This document shows positions 36,319-47,640 of a DNA stretch of 64,000 nucleotides, one piece after another. This DNA comes from Cryptomeria japonica (Eukaryota > Streptophyta > Pinopsida > Cupressales > Cupressaceae). The stretch spans positions 767,223,330 to 767,287,329 of the forward strand of contig NC_081408.1 of NCBI RefSeq assembly GCF_030272615.1, given 5' to 3'. The notes beneath the pieces were generated by a model. That model was not told where the DNA came from. It saw nothing but the letters and a program-made list of their open reading frames with translations, and made no database searches. Position 1 is the first letter of the stretch. Every line of letters begins with the position of its first letter. The translations under genes were made by a program, and so were the position numbers.

Positions 36319-36973
36319 CTTTTTCTTTGAGACTTCTTTTGTACTTTCATCTCTCTTTTGGAGGGGAGTTTTTTCCCACTCATTTTTTTTCCCTTTCTCC
36401 ACTTGTGAGAGATTAGATTGCATTTTTTCATGTGTACCTAACATGGCCTAGTAGCCAAGACCCATCTTGCATTGTTATCTTTTGATCATACATTCTCCCT
36501 AAGTTGCACTTGAGGGCAGTGTTGGTGTCAGTAAGCCATTTTACCTTGGTTATCTTACCTAGGTCCTAATTACACTTTACTTAAGCTAACTTAGGGAATT
36601 ACGTAGGAATAGTTGGAGATTTCCACTTTAGGTAGAATTATAATGTTATTACTTTATCATATCCACTTATAGTGATTGCACTTTTCTACCTTTGGTGGGT
36701 GATCCATATTTTGTGGTGTTATCACACTATCACCTATCCACATTAGGTGAGGTGGTAGGTTTTCATTTAGGTCATCATGTCATGAGATAATGACACTCAT
36801 TATCTCATTTAGTACTTTTTACTCGCCTTGTCTATAAAACTAAGGGGTCTTTTATGTATGTTTTTCTAGTTATGTTGCATCATTGATAAAGATACAATTT
36901 ATTCTTGTCAAATTTGTTCTCTCTTCTTGTTTTGCTATTCATTAGGCCTCTAGATCTTGGGTGGCTAAATTCA
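36319..36973 (+). mobile_element. Ty1/copia X1 fragment: 3' untranslated region plus LTR
   Basis: Matches the region left of the RNase H at the right end of the window (63208-63476, minus strand): 'ggcctagtagcca', 'gacccatcttgcattgtt', 'ctaagttgcactt' and the tract before TGTTGGTG. The LTR runs 36520-36973 (454 bp), starts TGTTGGTGTCAGTAAG, and has tataaaac near 36832. An alternative LTR end is 37000, where ...aatataaca meets TGGGAAGTAGC, perhaps a decayed primer site. All coding sequence is missing on the left. Confidence 0.7.
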
Positions 36974-37199
36974 TAGCTAATTCTTATAAAATATAACATG
37001 GGAAGTAGCTTAATAAAACCAATGCCATGTTGAAAATATAAAAATGAAGTTGCAGTATATGTTTTATGTGAACAACAAATTACTCATACACTATAAAGGA
37101 TAGAATGGAGCTATGTCATTACATATTGCTTGAATAGTTCTAAAATGTTTCAGTAATAAATGGAGCACAAGTAACTAGGAATGTAACATTGTAATATCT

Positions 37200-37960
37200 T
37201 ATTTATTTAAAACAAGTAGACCTAGACACTTTTGTTTTTGTGGCGGTGGCCTATGAGGCCCTACAAAAGATCTAAATACTCCATTTGGTGGTAGGGGACA
37301 TCTACAAAATAAATGACCTTCTTGTGAATGATTATGGCATCAAAACTATCCACATGCCTTCAAAGGTTTTTTGTGGACCTCCTCAACAATATAAGTTTTT
37401 TTTACAAGAACTAGAAGTTCTTTGAATCAACCATGCACATTGGACCAAAGATACTTAAGTTAAAACCATTAATAAAATTATTGTCAAGTAACTTCCTTTC
37501 TTGTAGATAGTCTACATACTACAAGAGCTCTATAAAATGACTACGATATTGGACAATTGTAAGACCCCTCTATTACAAGTCATGAAACTCATCTATTTGT
37601 TGTTAAGGAAAGTGTTGTGGTATATAACATGTTCTAAAGAAGTTCAAGATAGTGTTACAAGACAAGGTATCTAGAATATGTGAACTAGTGGAACCACCTA
37701 GTAGAAATGGCCCAATGGGCCTTCTCAAAAATTGAATTGTGAATTATGCATACAAGTTTCTCTTGAATGCACACAACCGAGAGCACTTGTCTAGACTAGA
37801 ATCATAATAGCTATTGAATCTTTTCTCCCACAGTAGAAGGTTATCTCATTGCAATCCCTACCTCATATTATTGAACATCGAAAAGTGGACCCATATTGTG
37901 TCAACTTCCTCATTGTCTCCTCAAAATACACTTGTCTAACTTGAGGAAGACTCATATTAC
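37200..37960 (-). pseudogene. Ty3/gypsy gag relic
   Basis: Read leftwards with several frame changes: RGLTIVQYRSHFIELL, then YVDYLQERKLLDNNFINGFN, the pattern of the retrotransposon gag domain (T..Y...F..L..Y......EK...F..GL). Further on comes a histidine/cysteine cluster CHNHSQEGHLFCRCP, probably a worn zinc knuckle. No protease or RT follows. Heavily decayed. Confidence 0.6.
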
Positions 37961-38756
37961 CAATGCATATAAATCTTATCTAAAAATATATTTAATTTTC
38001 CTTCCATTGAAAAATAAGATATCATAAACTCAAACATAAAATCATACATATAAATTGAGTCTGATTTGCCTTTTGAATAAATATATTTTGTTTAATTTTT
38101 ATATGAGGCTTAAGCTAAGTCCTAAAATGATATATTCTAATTTCATTAAAAATCATATGCATGCATTACTTTTATATATGTAAAAATACATCCTATAATT
38201 AATAAAATCAGATCAAATAATCTATTCAAGTGTTGTAATACGTTTCATGGTAATTGTAGATGTCATTCTTGTCGAGCCATCATAGAACAGATTTTCTGAA
38301 ACACCATAGACACTCCAGCAAATCCTTCTCCCATGAATAAATTTTTTGTGGCTGGAAGTGTTAAGGGCATGTTGAAGATTATGATTAATGGTTTCAAATC
38401 TGAAGTTGTTTGTCTACGCCGCCATGTTAAACAATTCAACCTTGTTAATGGAAGCCATGATGAGTTTATTAGGTAGTAACAAATTTGGCCAGATTTAGCC
38501 TTGTATTCATTAATGTTATTAGCTACTGATATTCTTGAACATAAATCACATTATATAATAATAATAATACTGTAATTAGCAGAATACAGTAAGTTGTACG
38601 CGAAAAAAATCCCTTCATGTAGTTTCCGACTGAAAAACCAGATAACCATTAGATCCCTTTTGTTGCTTCTGCAGGCATTGAGTACATCCTAAAAATAAAT
38701 AGTGCTAAAAAATTAAATTTATAAATAAGCTCTTTTTGAACTTCAATTATAGGACT
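37961..38756. other. mostly AT-rich, one coding-like stretch
   Basis: At about 38310-38475 the plus strand reads NKFFVAGSVKGMLKIMINGF and on to a stop near 38476, about 50 residues without a start. No family recognised. Possibly an old exon or transposon scrap. Confidence 0.25.
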
Positions 38757-40690
38757 GATTTGATTTTTGGAGATTGGATTTTACATGCCTGTGCTACATT
38801 TAATTTATGAATGCATTAGAATTGTTCGTTTATCCTACAAGAAAGAATTTTGTTTCGAGTGTCAAGCAAATTGTGTAAATATTAAATATTATTCAATAAT
38901 TTTGTTTGTTATTATTTTTTGTTTTGTCAATATTTAAACAAATGATATATTTAGAGAGTTATTTTATTCTAAAATGAATATAATAAGTGGTAAAAGTATT
39001 TACAATTATCTTAATAATTAGATAAAATGAGAACCTGAAAAAGTATGTTCTTAATATTTTTGAAGAATAAAAATGCACACTTGATATATTTATTAATTTT
39101 AATTTTGAATTTATATTTTCTTATATTAATATTTTTTAATATAAATTAAGAGTGGTCAATTGTATGAGTTTTGGTGTCTTCTTAAATTTGATCCATTCAT
39201 GAATTCATCTTCAATTTTGAACATCATAATTCTAATACTAACTAATGCTAACTTGTATGAATATAGTTATTAAGTATCAGTTTGCATATCAAATGATCAC
39301 AAGAACATCAATATTCAATCACATTTACTCTTTATTTAAATCTCAAACCAACCCTAATTTACTTAAACATGGTGCTATAATTATTTGCATGCTTTGTTTA
39401 GTATACATATTTAATCTTATTTTCATAATCCTTAAGACTTGAATGTTGTAAAAAATGAACAACGTACTTTCTTTATATAGAAAATTTCCTAAGGTTCTTT
39501 TAGTTGCAATGATTTCATAAATGTATATGCCAACACAACAAATAAGTTTCATTAATTATAAAGGTCAAAATTAGTAGTGGATGTAAGTATATTACCTTAA
39601 GTCAAATCATACAAGTAATACACTCTCTTTTCTTTTTTTTTCTTTAGTTGTAGCAAAGCGTATCGTATTTAAATTCTATAGACCATTTTCAAATTTCCAA
39701 ATTCTTTGTTTTATTTGAGATCCATTGTCGGCTGTTGCAAGGTTATCCTCATGATGTCATGTTTCCTAAGGAAAACTTCTATTGTATCCATTGCAGATTG
39801 GCTCCTCTCCAAAGTATTATGTGTATTACCATTGCAGAGCCCTTTCTTATGCACAATTCTCCCAAACCCGTTTCTTGTCATGTCCTCGTCTATTATATTA
39901 GGCAACATAACTTCCCTAAGCCAAGGCGGTTACTATTTTATTATTATTACATACCAAGCTGCAAATTGACCTGCACATGGTAGGGCTGAAGACGTGGAGA
40001 TAATATAGTTTACACTTTGAAACATGACAACTGTTTAAAGGATAATCCTGTGCATGTGAAGGATGGTATTTGATAATTTATACTCTCCTGTGGTGGTGTT
40101 TGAATATGACACTTCTGTTTTCTTCATTTTTATCCTTTAAACAGAATTTCTAGTGTTCCTTAACAGTATTTAAGGGTATCAAAGAAAACTTCTCTTTGAA
40201 TACTAAAACAAAATCTAAAATGAAAATAATTACATTTATCATTTAGATTCTGACGATAATATTGCAACCACTCTGATACTACTCAGAATAAACAATTCAC
40301 ATAATATTACCCCAGTTACGAATCTCTTGGAACTACCAATCATAATTTGGATATTATAACTCTGCATTTTACATAATGGAGTTTGGCTACGTCAATGGCA
40401 TTATCGTTGGGATCATTGACTGTGAGTATTTTACCTGAGAGTCCATAGGTGGGCACTTATCAACCTAGGGGTTGATATCTTAAATTGTAAAGAAATTTTT
40501 TATTGGAGCTGGCTAATTCAACAAAAAGGATAGATGCCGATTGTTAATTGCCTCTTGGGGTGCCTTTTGTAGTAACACTATAATTTCAACTTGATGATAT
40601 TTCAAAACACAGGCCAAGCTGACCCCAAAGCAAGTGCGTTCGGAAGAGTCCACAATACTCAGTTAGCCGCAACACAAGAGGTAGGTCAAG
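38757..40690 (+). repeat. interspersed repeat R, copy R3 (with unoccupied LINE target)
   Basis: Aligns with R1 from its left end through the exon-like block (39716) to 'aagcaagtgcgttcgg'. It retains aaacaattcacataat at 40290-40305, the exact 16-bp target duplicated around LINEs B1/B2 in copy R5. Internal gap relative to R1 around 17580-18200. Confidence 0.8.
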
Positions 40691-41639
40691 TGATACCAAA
40701 TTTTGGGAAGTAGGCTAAAAGTTGACTTAGTCAAAGATGTCAGTCGAGTTGGCTATTTTTATTTGGTTTTGTAACGATGCTATAAAACAGCATCACGTTG
40801 TTGTCAGTGAGCTGCTTTCTTCTCAGTGAGGCGTTTAACGCTGATTTCTAGATTCGTGACATGGCAGTGAGCCTCCTGTAGATCCAGTATGAAAGAATAT
40901 GACCAATGAATCAACATGAATGCACATATGTATTTTTGTAATCAAGAACAACAATTAGAAGAGAGTCAATAAACTCCCCCTTTATCTTTGATGACAAAAT
41001 ACTGGTCAATCTCTCTCCCGCTTTTTGCATCAAATGATAGAGAGGGTAATGCCAAACTGTTCATTTATGAAACATGAATATCCTAAATCTGCTGCTTTTT
41101 TAACACATGAAGATGCTGATATCATAGCAATGATAACAATAGGCCCTTTGCAACAATCTCTGTCCAAATCATCAATACCAAATGACAATATTAATGCGCA
41201 ACAAAACAATCATCCAATCGCCCATCCAGTCACAAACTGCTATAGATCACAAAGACTATCAAACTCTCCAAAGATATCAACTCAATAATGCCATTACACT
41301 GCGATTTCCAATACAAATCACTGAAATACATCAAGCACTATAAATCACTGTCACGAATGAAGCAAGAAAAAAAGACATGTCACATAAATGTCACTGCACT
41401 TTAAAAGTGGTTTCAATCGAGATGAATTACACTGCTCTTTATCAAGTTCATCACTCTAGATGGGAGATTTAAACGACTTTCCATTCTCAATTTTTTTCCA
41501 TGCTCAACCATTTGAGGTATGATCTGAAGATGAATTTCTCTTATTGTCCCTTTTTTATCTCCCAACCTGTGGTTTTTGCTAAATCTAAAAAAGTCCTTCC
41601 CTTGAATTAGGGACTTATTTTTCATCCGTATAATTTTCA
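40691..41639. other. unresolved; copia-like polypurine tract on the minus strand
   Basis: At 40974-41002 the minus strand reads ...GTCATCAAAGATAAAGGGGGAG, typical of the region before the 3' LTR in some plant copia elements. No RNase H found beside it. The open frame 41025-41288 is not recognised. Confidence 0.3.
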
Positions 41640-42360
41640 CCTAATTTGACCTCTACTCGTGGATCGGTTAGCAATCCCTCTAGTCCCACTCTATGTTTTG
41701 AGTTGTTGGATGACCCAGTTAGTAAAGATACCATCTCCACTCCTAAACCCAAAGGGACCCCTACCCAGGTTAACCCTACTAGGTCGGCTAAATCCAAAAC
41801 CCCCCAACCCCTCCCATTATTGAATGGATTATCGAAGAGTTGGAGACAAGGAAGAATGTTTCTAAGGACTCTACTTCCTCATTGTCTATTGGGTTCAAGT
41901 GGACCCCAAACAACCTTGTTAATAATTCTTTCACCCCTTCTAAACCCTTCATTTGGCTCTCATCCCCCCTCACCTATGAACTCTCCAAGGAAACGAGACT
42001 TCCCAACCTTTGCTGATAAGGTTAATGAGTTCAGTGATGGGTACAACAAATAGGAAGCTATAATCTATTGGCTCCTATGATAACTAAACATGGAAGAAAA
42101 GAAAATTAATAGGCTTTAGGCCCTCATTGAAGTAGATTTTAGAACCTCTATTTGGATAATAGACGATAAGGATCAAAGGTGTTGGGTGGCAGCAAATGAT
42201 TTAGCAGAAAAGCTTGGATGGTGGGAAGGAATGGAAGAGGAATTGAAGAGGCTCTATGATAAGATGGATTGGAAGGAGGACAAAAGGAGACAAGGAAGGA
42301 AACTAAGGTTTTATAGAACAACCAAGCATCTTTATAGAGGCAAATGTAGGAAATGATAGT
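41640..42360 (+). pseudogene. decayed coding relic, possibly LINE ORF1
   Basis: The open frame 41646-42053 begins with a Ser/Thr/Pro-rich stretch (SNPSSPTLCFELLDDP); another frame at 42130-42355 is rich in Trp, Lys and Glu (WVAANDLAEKLGWWEGMEEE) and ends in a basic tail. Proline-rich spacers of this sort occur in LINE ORF1 proteins, but no zinc knuckle or RT is seen. Confidence 0.3.
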
Positions 42361-43620
42361 AAGAGTGTTGAGACTTGAGCCAAATAGAAGAACAAATAGA
42401 GTACGTGGATGAGGAAGTTGGAGCTGAAACTATATGGGAAAAATAGAGGGAGTAGTGATAACCCAATGGTGATTTGGTCCAACTAAATTTGATGAAATAA
42501 CAATATAATAAGGATTAACAAACAAAAATAATAGAAATTAAAGTGACACAATATGTGAAATTTAGGGAAAGAATTTGTAGATGAAAGTGTGGAAAGTTTA
42601 AGTTGGGTTGTAGATATATGTGCTTTTGTTTTGAATATTAATTTCAAATAAAAAGATAAGTTCATTTCTTTCTTGTTGGGTGCAATCTTCATCTAATGTT
42701 TATTCAGCTAGTGAGAAGAGAGAAACTACCAACGAGAGTTTAAGAATAGTCAGTTTTGTATATGTAATAAGGCAAGTGTGAGTCCTCTTGCACCACTTAA
42801 CCTTGCTAAAGGATAACAAACTCAAACACTATAATTATTTGATATGAGGATGTTATACATCATCTTTTCTAGATTCTATTTTCTCCCTTCCACTCTCTTA
42901 TAATGCTATCTTCAAACTCACAATGCTAACAATCTTCTAACTCTGATACTATTTGATACAATGGAGACCACATATATGCCTAGACAAGCAGCTACTCAGT
43001 AAATATTCTCCCCAAACAATTAAAACCCATAAAAAATAATTAAATGCCTGCAATGCTAAATCAGAATTTTCAAAACACACTTGATCCTTTATTTTTTGAT
43101 AAATAAAATATAATTTTAGGTATATGAATTCAAATCTATATCTTATCAAAATAAGAATTTTTCACTTGTTACTTTTAGATCCCACACTCAACCCAAGACC
43201 CTACTTGATTCATAGTCACACTCTTCTCTCTACTTCTCTCTTCTGTTTTGTTCTTCTATCTAAATATGCAACCTTCTTTCACCATGACTCTCTCTGCCTC
43301 TTGTATAAGATTGAAGAGAGATATTCTTAGAAGATGTTGCGAATGAGAAGAGGAACTACTTTTATATGCAACTAACATTTTTCACAATAAATCTTTCGAG
43401 AAAAACTGACATAATATTATATTTGTCAAGATTTATAAGACAACATTAAAACTTTTGAATTTAGAGTGTCAAGCGTGCTTGAGTAATTTTGCCTCTTCAT
43501 TGTCCACTTTGTAAATCAATAGTGTCCCCACATTATTAGAATATTCTTTTCCTTGGAAGGTTTTAAATAATAATATATAAACAAAGTCCGCATTTAGAAG
43601 ATATGCAAATTTCTTAATAA
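42361..43620 (+). repeat. interspersed repeat S, copy S1
   Basis: Direct repeat of 52655-53640: 'aagagtgttgagactt', 'ggttgtagatatatgtgctttt', 'tgcaatcttcatctaatgtt', 'gagtcctcttgcaccacttaacct', 'acttgattcata'. At 42935-42956 'aactctgatactatttgatac' resembles a reversed Met-tRNA primer site next to an LTR edge, absent from S2. S may derive from a copia element read leftwards. Confidence 0.7.
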
Positions 43621-43990
43621 AATAAAGTCTCTTCACCATCACCAAAACCCTGCACGAAAACGTGAGCAGAGGCGAGGAATAACTGCCATCAGAAAACGCG
43701 AAAGTTCGTCGCGAGAAAAATGTGAACAGAAAAACGGGTAAAAAAATCGTCTTTAGCTGATTCGATTCTTTAATAATTTTTCAATAAAGGAGGAATGCAA
43801 GGCGTGTAAACCCCATGCCTTTCATTTGCTGCAGCATTCTCAGATGAAAATCTCCCAAAATGCAGCAACCAGGTGCGAAGCTGCACATATTTAATCTGTT
43901 TTCTTTTGTTTTATTCATTGTTTTTAATATATAATGTCCCGTTGTCTTAAAATTTACTTTTACTTCTTATTTTAATTTTTTTATTCCGTT
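43620..43990 (-). repeat. repeat T, copy 2 (inverted)
   Basis: Reverse complement of the 33250-33660 repeat: 'gtgtaaaccccatgcc', 'tttgctgcagcatt', 'aatgcagcaaccaggtgcg'. The two copies face each other about 10 kb apart. Confidence 0.7.
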
Positions 43991-44177
43991 TCATGTCGTC
44001 ATAGCAACATTGATTTGGTGAATCGATTTTAACAGTATGATTGATTATCCTGAAGCCTTGTTTTTTAGAATGGTCGGAATTGGAAAGAAAATACACTGGT
44101 AGGGACATTTGACTATTTTTATTATATTCAATAGTATAAATTTTTCTGTAATTATTTAAAAAAAAATCTAAATCTAC

Positions 44178-44378
44178 CTATTTTTTAATGCCATTAATAT
44201 TTATTTGTTTTATAAGTATTTTTGTCTGATAGGCTTTTGTTTCATTTTTCAGGGTGACAAGACTTGGATCTATTCCATCGTCAACAAAAGTGACCTTAGT
44301 GACAATGTCATAAGCATTGGTAGGCTCTTGACTCGGGAGAGCCACAGGAACCACGTAGTCTGCCAGCGTCCATAACAA
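44178..44378 (-). pseudogene. exon-like segment, unrecognised
   Basis: The minus strand is open with a protein-like composition (LWTLADYVVPVALPSQEPTN, then DIVTKVTFVDDGIDPS). On the plus strand the same bases follow tgtttcatttttcag, a good splice-acceptor sequence, and are open for 40 codons (GDKTWIYSIVNKSDL) to a TAA. I cannot tell which strand was coding and recognise neither. GC content is clearly higher than around it. Confidence 0.35.
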
Positions 44379-44429
44379 GCCTTCCTCCAGCGCTTTACAC
44401 TACTAAACATGCCTATTGTTAGTTAAAAT

Positions 44430-44601
44430 GTATTACAGATATGGAATTAACCTAATTGCTTTGAAAGGTGCTAACTTTCTATCCATTGAATATTGAGACT
44501 TACCGATGGAGTTTATATGTAATATGCACATATTTAATATTGTGATTATGATTGGTAGTTTCAAAAGATTCCTAATTGGGATAATATTATGTGAATTGTT
44601 T
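44430..44601 (-). repeat. interspersed repeat R, inverted copy R5, first part
   Basis: Minus-strand match to R3 around 40290-40400 ('ggaact/gaaactaccaatcataat'). The copy is split here by LINE B1/B2 and resumes at 51474. Confidence 0.75.
44586..44601. repeat. target-site duplication, outer left copy
   Basis: attatgtgaattgttt. Identical to 51458-51473; 13 of these bases recur at 50786-50798. On the element strand the target starts AAAC after a T, in keeping with L1-type endonuclease nicking. Confidence 0.93.
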
Positions 44602-44788
44602 TTCTTTTTTTTTTTTATATTAAGATCGAGGGAAAAGAAATAAAAAACCATTACAACAGACCTAGGGAGGAGAGACCTCAGCCTGGCAAGTTTAGAGTAG
44701 CAGGTAGAGTAGTCAATGACACATAGCACAGCTCAACTTAACATCAAGAAAGAAGCCAAGATACAAAAGGGCAGTTAAATAGCACAAA

Positions 44789-45832
44789 TTACTGTACGAT
44801 GGAGTTGTGATCCTCCAGCCAAGTAGTCCAGCCAGATAGGCCTTCCATCCAAACAATTTTTTTCCTCTCTTGGATTTGGATCAGCATCTCAATCTGGTCA
44901 TAGGAAGGGCCCCTATTGTCCTTGACTTCCTTAGTAAGTTTGTTGAGGGCCTCCTCAAACAAGGAAATGTTCTCAACATGCCTCATCCACTCATAGCCGC
45001 ACCTTATCTCATAAACAAACATGGAAGCAGACCCATCTTGTAGGAACCGCAAAAACTTCTCTCTCTCGATGTCTATGACAACAAAGACTTGCACAAGAAT
45101 GTTATAAAAGGTGAGTCTTTTAAAAGACTTAGTAAGGGTCTTGGTTCAATCCTGATATCTGTCCTCATTCCTAATCTTCCAGATATACCAAAGAATGTTA
45201 GCAGAGAGAATAGACCAAAGAAGGTTGGCATCCTTTTTAATGCCATGAATAAAACCAGTAATAATCTCCATAATAGAAACACAGTGAGGAATCAAGAAAC
45301 CAAGCATTAACCAAATTTCTTTAGCAATAATACATTCAAAGAAAATATGCTTGGAAGTGTCTGGAACTTTACAAATGGAACATAGATCAATAGTATCTTT
45401 ATTATTTCTTAGGGGAAGCCTATCAGGTAATAACAACCATTTAAAGCACTTAATTTTAGGAGCAATGGGAGATTTCCAGAGTCTCTTAAGAGAAGATTGC
45501 CAAAAGGAGACATCCAAGTCATAATACTAAAGGCGATTAAGATGGTGCACAATAGAGTCATCATAATTGACAATAGTGTAGATATCATAGGCTTTAACTT
45601 TGTGGAGAGGAGTTCCCCCATGCCAGCTAAAGTTAAGGAAGCTATGGGAATCAACCATACAACTCTTGGGAACATCAAGAGCGGCATACACCATCTGGAG
45701 AAATTTATAGGTTCTTTTCTGAGAGTGGGGGAGGTTGAACTTGCTGCTGATTTCTTCCCAGGGGACAAGAACATCCTCCTTCAAGATATCCATGAAGGAA
45801 GTGATTCCTTTTTGGGCCAGAAGCCTAGCTGA
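44789..45832 (-). pseudogene. LINE B1 ORF2 C-terminal part with zinc-binding domain
   Basis: 45146-45793 reads in one frame with a stop near 45526. It contains DVSFWQSSLKRLWKSPIAPK and the zf-RVT motif LCSICKVPDTSKHIFFEC (C-x2-C-x7-H-x4-C). After a frame change, 44789-45094 adds about 100 residues: EEALNKLTKEVKD, then IEMLIQIQERKKIVW, predicted helical by eye. This takes the place where LINEs A and C carry RNase H. Confidence 0.85.
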
Positions 45833-47640
45833 TCAACCCCTAGTAAGAGCAAGAGGTTTAGAAGAGTGAATAAGGTTCCACCATATGGATCTTTCACCAT
45901 GAATTAGGTCGTTGGAAAAAAATTCAGTGTTCGTTAAAGACCCCCTAACATTCCATATAGATTTGAACACCGAGGTGCCTTGGACAGAGATAGGGAATTT
46001 GCCAGCAATGATGTCAGCGAAGGGGAGAGATTTCCAGGTTTTGGCATGCTTCGAGACGGCTCTCTCGATATTGTTCCTAACCAAAATCTTCCAGGGCACC
46101 TGGCCGTCAAGGGCATGAAAAATCCATTTAGCAGCATGGGAGATCCCTTGCAGTCTGAGGTCTTTAAGCCCGATACCACCAAGTTTCTTCTCCATCAAGC
46201 ACCATTTCCAATTAACAACGTGCTCCCCCCCCCCCCTTGCCATCCGACCATAGGAAGTGTCTGATAACTTTCTATATTTCAAAGACCTGATAGTTGTTGA
46301 ACATCGAGGATGAGGATTAGTAGATGCTATAAGAGGATAGGATCTTTTGGCAAACTTGCACCCGACCAGTGAGGGAGAGGAATTTGTTGTTTCATTTGTT
46401 CAATTTTTTGTCAATCTTTTCCCTAATCCAAAGCCACATATCTTTGAGGGAAGGAGACACAAAAAAGGGTATACCAAGGTATCTAACAATTTTGTTAGAG
46501 CCACCCCATTGATAGCCAAGGTGTAGGGCCCAGTCGGGAGGCTCTTCCTGCCACCCAAGAAGGACGGATTTAGTCTGGGAGATCCGAGCACCAAAGATTT
46601 CACAAAAGAGTCTAATTTTTGACTAAGAGCTTCAAAGTTCTATTTGGTGACCTCAAGGAAGAGAGAGGTATCGTTAGCAAATTGGATGTTTAAAAGTTAA
46701 GTGTCATCAGGGAGCATCGAATCTTTAATGCTAGGGGAGATTGAATCATCCCTCAATAGATAAAAAAGGGCATCCGAAGCAATAACAAAAAACACAGGGG
46801 AAAGGGGGCAGCCTTGCCTAATAGATCGGTTGAGCACGATAGGGGAGGAGAGAGAGCCATTGACTTCAATAAGGGCACATGCATCCTTAAGGAGAACTTT
46901 AACAATATCACAAAACTCTTTGGGGAAACCGAAGGCATCAAGCATCATGAGGATAAAGTCCCATTCGACACTATCATAGGCCTTCTCGTAATCAAGGAGG
47001 AACATGGCACAATTTTGCCCAGAGGTTTTAGCCCATTCCATGGCCTCCCAACTAGTAATCAAGTTTTCAAGAATATACCTACCCTTAATGAACCAAGTTT
47101 GAGTAGAGCATACAAACTTGGGGAGGATTGTCTCAAGTCTAAATGCAAGAACCTTGGCAAGAATCTTGTAGTACACATTAAGGAGAGTAATGGGTCTCCA
47201 ATACTTAATGAGAGATTTGTCCCCATCTTTAGGGATGAGCTTACTGATACCCTGATTAATGTACTTACCCAGAGTCCCATTAGCAATGGCTTCATTATAG
47301 AGTTCATGTAGGTCTTTACTGATCTATCCAATGTGGGCTTTATAGAACTCAATGGGGAGGCCATCTGGTCCAGGGGATTTACCATCGCTAAGAGAGAAGA
47401 TAGCTCTCTCAATCTCACCAATGGAGATCCTTTGTCTTAGGAGTAGGGAGTCTTCATCGGAGATCCTAGAGGGGATGATCTCTTTACATTTTAGCCTCAG
47501 CCTCTTAGCATCAGCAGAGCCTTCAGAGGTGAAAAGATTCTGAAAGAATGAGAAAAAAGCCTCAGCAATGTCATGGGTATCCACAAGTTATTTATTATCC
47601 ACAACCAGTCTATCAACTCTCTCCCTAATGTTCTTATGTT
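45833..47640 (-). pseudogene. LINE B1 ORF2 reverse transcriptase
   Basis: In order: FFQNLFTSEG, AIFSLSDGKSPGPDGLPIEF (finger motif), then a stop at 47325; AKVLAFRLETILPKFV, MFLLDYEKAYDSVEWDFI (first Asp), RQGCPLSPVFFVIASDAL, then the catalytic box at 46667-46681, which reads FANDT instead of FADDT. The thumb and connection (GGIGLKDLRLQGISHAAKW) continue to 45833. Stops at several points, for example near 46690 and 46635. The lost aspartate alone would abolish polymerase activity. Confidence 0.92.

Noticed and set aside
37000-37010. Primer site after the X1 LTR, which would make it a 5' LTR
   Set aside because: TGGGAAGTAGC matches the Met-tRNA site poorly, and the sequence left of the LTR is clearly the 3' untranslated region shared with X2, so it is a 3' LTR.
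33661-43620. A single 10-kb transposon bounded by the T inverted repeats
   Set aside because: The interior is a patchwork of unrelated fragments in both orientations, and no target duplication or transposase is seen.
46218-46231. Poly-C run in LINE B1 as a functional element
   Set aside because: A simple homopolymer inside the RT region; more likely slippage or an assembly artefact.
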